From: an uncultured Veillonella sp.
GTDB lineage: Bacteria > Bacillota > Negativicutes > Veillonellales > Veillonellaceae
Length of the DNA stretch: 7,193 nt
Reading direction: 5' to 3'
Assembly (NCBI RefSeq): GCF_937981445.1
Contig: NZ_CALJON010000043.1
Coordinates: forward strand, 1 to 7,193
Position numbers and translations under genes: made by a program. The notes below the pieces were generated by a model, which had not been told where the DNA came from, searched no databases, and saw only the letters and a list, made by a program, of their open reading frames with translations. Of the stretch, positions 5,195 to 7,193 are shown piece after piece; positions within the stretch are counted from its first letter, which is position 1; each line of letters begins with the position of its first letter.

Positions 5195-6637
5195 GTGTCG
5201 AATCTATTAAAAGTGCAAAACTTTACCCCTACTTCTGATGTATCGAATGGTGTTGCTTTAACAGAGTATGGTGAAATTAATCTAAAACGAGAAAATATTA
5301 CAGGAACTACATCTTCGTTTATTCATGAATTAGTTCATGATGTGGTAACTAATATTATTGATAGTGGGGCAGAAAAGGATATTAATTATCTCAATACGTT
5401 ATTTAAATTAGCTATATATAGAGCTAGGGGGAGAAAACATGGCAGAGAAAATTCAACTATGGAAAGACTTGACTCCAGAGGAGCAACAGGAGGAATTCGT
5501 TCGGACAGCTTATTACCTACAGGAAGTAATAGGGATGGAGGACGAAGAAGAAATCAATCGAGTGGTAAATCTAATGCCAGAGATGATAGACAGAATCGGA
5601 CCTCGCTCGATAGCCAGAACGGACAGAGCGTATCTAGCAGGGGCAACAGCAATGGCAGTAGCTCAAATGCTAGCGGAGGATTTGGGGTACGAGATAGTTC
5701 GATGGGAAGCCAAAGACTGGATAAAAATGGGGCAGTGGATGGAAATGGACTATCAAGAAGAGAAGGAACGACTAGCGGAGCATATTCAAGATACATGGAA
5801 TCTTCGTGGAATAGTGCAGAAAGTTTAGTAGAAAATACAACTAAAGATGATATTAAGAATGGGAAAACCTTAAAAAAGATAGAACGAAAACTAAAGGATT
5901 TATTTGATGACCACGAACTCTACATGTCTGATAAAGCAGAACTTATTAGTGCCTGGTTAAATGCAGCTCTTCAATTAGATAAAAAATATGGTACTAATTT
6001 ACTAGAACAATTACGTAATGACCATGTAATATTCCAAGAAACATTAGCATATGGTTCTCATACATTTATGACTCCTAAACAAGTAGGGGGCATTTTTGAT
6101 TCGGGTAGAGAATCTATGGATGTAGAAAAACGTCAAGAAGTTATTGATGACCCTATGAACAAGATGATTCTAGTACATCGCCTTGGTGGGGAAAATAATA
6201 GTAACAATCAAATTAAATTATCAATTAGGACCAATCAAATTGCCGCTTCTAATGAAGCATTCTTGGCAGACCAAGCTGTAAATGGCAAAAATGCTACTCG
6301 GACCAAAGGACTTTCTAACTTAAGTGTAGCATTCCTTAAATTAAAAGATTTGGAAAGTAAGGCTACAGAGGCTTTTGGCGATGTATTCATTGTATTAAAA
6401 CGACAGGTACTAAATAAAAAAGAACGAAATGCAAAAGGTAAAAATGCATGGTATGCTGGTACTTCTGATACTCGTTCATTAACTATGCGTATAGGAGCTA
6501 TTAAATCTGGAAACGATTGGTATTATTGGCATAAAAGAAAAAGATGGTATGAAAAACTGAAAGGCCTTGGTGGCTTCTCCACCCTGACAGTTTTCATCCC
6601 ATCTTGTCTTATATCATTAAACGGCCATTCTCCATAA
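5195..6637 (+). CDS. Polyvalent-protein-like fragment with zincin motif
   Basis: This is a 480-codon frame in three parts. Residues 1-80 hold ALTEYGEINL followed by SSFIHELVHDVV, an HExxH zincin-like motif (H44, E45, H48); no third metal ligand is obvious. Residues 80-200 are a Ser/Arg/Gly/Asn linker that coincides with a nested ORF in another frame. Residues 205-455 look like a folded, charged domain, with ILVHRLGGEN (325-334), FGDVFIVLK (394-402) and NAWYAGTSDTR (417-427). This part recalls a domain of the very large 'polyvalent' proteins of phages and conjugative elements, an impression from memory that is not verified. The GTG at 5195 has no good ribosome binding site and a TAG lies at 5177-5179, suggesting loss of the 5' end. 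The last 30 codons run through a palindrome and overlap the convergent gene. It is probably a remnant of a mobile-element gene; it could instead be an intact small protein. Confidence 0.5.
   Translation: MSNLLKVQNFTPTSDVSNGVALTEYGEINLKRENITGTTSSFIHELVHDVVTNIIDSGAEKDINYLNTLFKLAIYRARGRKHGRENSTMERLDSRGATGGIRSDSLLPTGSNRDGGRRRNQSSGKSNARDDRQNRTSLDSQNGQSVSSRGNSNGSSSNASGGFGVRDSSMGSQRLDKNGAVDGNGLSRREGTTSGAYSRYMESSWNSAESLVENTTKDDIKNGKTLKKIERKLKDLFDDHELYMSDKAELISAWLNAALQLDKKYGTNLLEQLRNDHVIFQETLAYGSHTFMTPKQVGGIFDSGRESMDVEKRQEVIDDPMNKMILVHRLGGENNSNNQIKLSIRTNQIAASNEAFLADQAVNGKNATRTKGLSNLSVAFLKLKDLESKATEAFGDVFIVLKRQVLNKKERNAKGKNAWYAGTSDTRSLTMRIGAIKSGNDWYYWHKRKRWYEKLKGLGGFSTLTVFIPSCLISLNGHSP
5439..5828 (+). 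CDS. Nested 129-residue acidic protein, function unknown
   Basis: I do not recognise this protein. It lies wholly inside the 480-codon frame but in a different frame. AGGGGGAG (5426-5433) sits 5 bases before its ATG, the best ribosome binding site in the middle of the window. The protein is acidic and probably mostly helical (LTPEEQQEEFVRTAYYLQEV, then YLAGATAMAVAQMLAEDLG at about 67-85), with no signal peptide and no membrane segment. Over its first 40 codons I count G or C at 25, 8 and 18 of the first, second and third positions, the usual coding order. The competing frame would have second positions richest in GC, which is abnormal. It uses many ATA, CTA, AGA, CGA and GGG codons, unlike leuS, consistent with foreign origin. 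It could be a small phage or plasmid protein. Confidence 0.62.
   Translation: MAEKIQLWKDLTPEEQQEEFVRTAYYLQEVIGMEDEEEINRVVNLMPEMIDRIGPRSIARTDRAYLAGATAMAVAQMLAEDLGYEIVRWEAKDWIKMGQWMEMDYQEEKERLAEHIQDTWNLRGIVQKV
6543..6603. terminator. Long imperfect palindrome, probable bidirectional terminator
   Basis: Outer arms GATGGTATGAAAAACTG (6543-6559) and CAGTTTTCATCCCATC (6588-6603) pair with one mismatch and one bulge. An inner stem GGTGG/CCACC (6569-6573, 6579-6583) closes on CTTCT. It begins 5 bases after the aminopeptidase stop on the - strand, where CAGTTTTT forms the 3' arm and tail, so it most simply ends that gene. On the + strand it has a TTTT after CAG. A short repeated palindromic element is an alternative. 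Confidence 0.65.
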
Positions 6638-7193
6638 CTGTAATCTCTTTACCGTCTGGCGTAGTGCCTACAATATTCATATTTTCATGCCCAATCATAA
6701 AGTCCACATGGCTATGGGAATAGTTTAAGCCTGCTTCTTTAAGTTGTTCTTTCGTTAGGCCGTCGCTATTTTGTAAGCATGTTGGATAGGCGGCACCGAT
6801 GGCGAGATGGCATGAAGCATTTTCGTCGTACAAGGTTTCAAAGTAGATTCGATTGGATTGGCTTATTGGTGAGTAGTGATCTACTAAGGCAAGTTCTCCC
6901 AAATAAGAGGAGCCTTCATCTGTTTCGATGAGTTTAGTCAAATACTCTTTACCTTCAGCCGCATCATAATTGACAATTTTACCATCTTTAAACTCAAACC
7001 AGAATTTATCAATATGATTGCCTTGGTAAATTAGTGGCTTGGTACTGAATACTTTACCATTTACATTATTGTATTGAGGTGCAGAGAAGACTTCTTCAGT
7101 GGGGATATTAGCATCGAAAATAATACCGGATTTTGAAGATTCCGCACCGCCTTGCCAAAGATGATTTTTAGGAAGGCCCACAACTAAATCAGT
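6609..7193 (-). CDS. M29 family metallo-aminopeptidase, C-terminal half
   Basis: The frame stays open to the right edge of the window (TDLVVGLPKNH...), so the N-terminal half is missing and the GTG at 7181 is internal. These enzymes (AmpS/PepS/AmpT type) remove N-terminal residues from peptides in the cytoplasm using two metal ions. Counting from the codon at 7181, recognisable elements are ANIPTEEVFSAP (24-35, E30), YLGELALVDH (93-102, E96), ASCHLAIGAAY (122-132, H125 and Y132) and YSHSHVDFMIG (154-164, H158 and D160). This is the family's full set of metal ligands in the right order. The C-terminus looks complete (GKEITVMENGRLMI). The gene converges on the accessory segment, and its last 29 bases overlap the end of the 480-codon frame on the other strand. 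Confidence 0.92.
   Translation of the reverse strand, partial: TDLVVGLPKNHLWQGGAESSKSGIIFDANIPTEEVFSAPQYNNVNGKVFSTKPLIYQGNHIDKFWFEFKDGKIVNYDAAEGKEYLTKLIETDEGSSYLGELALVDHYSPISQSNRIYFETLYDENASCHLAIGAAYPTCLQNSDGLTKEQLKEAGLNYSHSHVDFMIGHENMNIVGTTPDGKEITVMENGRLMI

Noticed and set aside
5554..5796. 80-codon - strand ORF opposite the nested gene
   Set aside because: Its Leu/Pro/Ser-rich composition is that of an antisense shadow of a GA-rich stretch, with no ribosome binding site.
1..7193. Window begins ACTGAT and ends ATCAGT, an apparent terminal inverted repeat
   Set aside because: Both ends lie inside ordinary coding genes, and six bases is within chance.

Overview
The window looks like chromosomal DNA of an AT-rich Firmicute. 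A Veillonella-type member of the Negativicutes is my best guess, from the protein styles (GH18 glycosidase with a stalk-like front domain, bacterial LeuRS, DCTD-like dCMP deaminase, M29 aminopeptidase) and the AT-rich codon choice. No search was run, so the genus is inference.

Left part (1-4825, all + strand): the 3' end of a GH18 glycosidase gene; a promoter overlapping its stop codon; complete leuS (leucyl-tRNA synthetase); a strong intrinsic terminator; and a dCMP deaminase gene that makes dUMP for thymidylate synthesis. These are ordinary housekeeping or cell-envelope genes. The GH18 protein carries an unusual low-complexity heptad-repeat insertion and a lysine-rich tail.

Middle part (4826-6608): an accessory-looking insert. 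It opens with a 369-base non-coding stretch holding a bidirectional terminator-like hairpin, a promoter candidate, degenerate 36-base tandem repeats, and a 16-base exact inverted repeat with TG...CA outer ends. It then carries a 480-codon open frame with a zincin-like HELVH motif near its front and a C-terminal part reminiscent of phage or conjugative-element 'polyvalent' proteins. Completely nested in another frame is a 129-codon ORF with a good ribosome binding site and a clearly coding-like base pattern. The segment where both frames are open is exactly the segment where the long frame turns into a Ser/Arg/Gly/Asn-rich linker. Either this is genuine overprinting, or a decayed mobile-element region in which one frame is a shadow. 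This is the most interesting part of the window.

Right part (6543-7193): a long imperfect palindrome, probably a shared bidirectional terminator, followed on the - strand by the C-terminal half of an M29 family aminopeptidase. The long middle ORF runs through the palindrome and overlaps the aminopeptidase gene tail to tail, which suggests it has lost its native 3' end.
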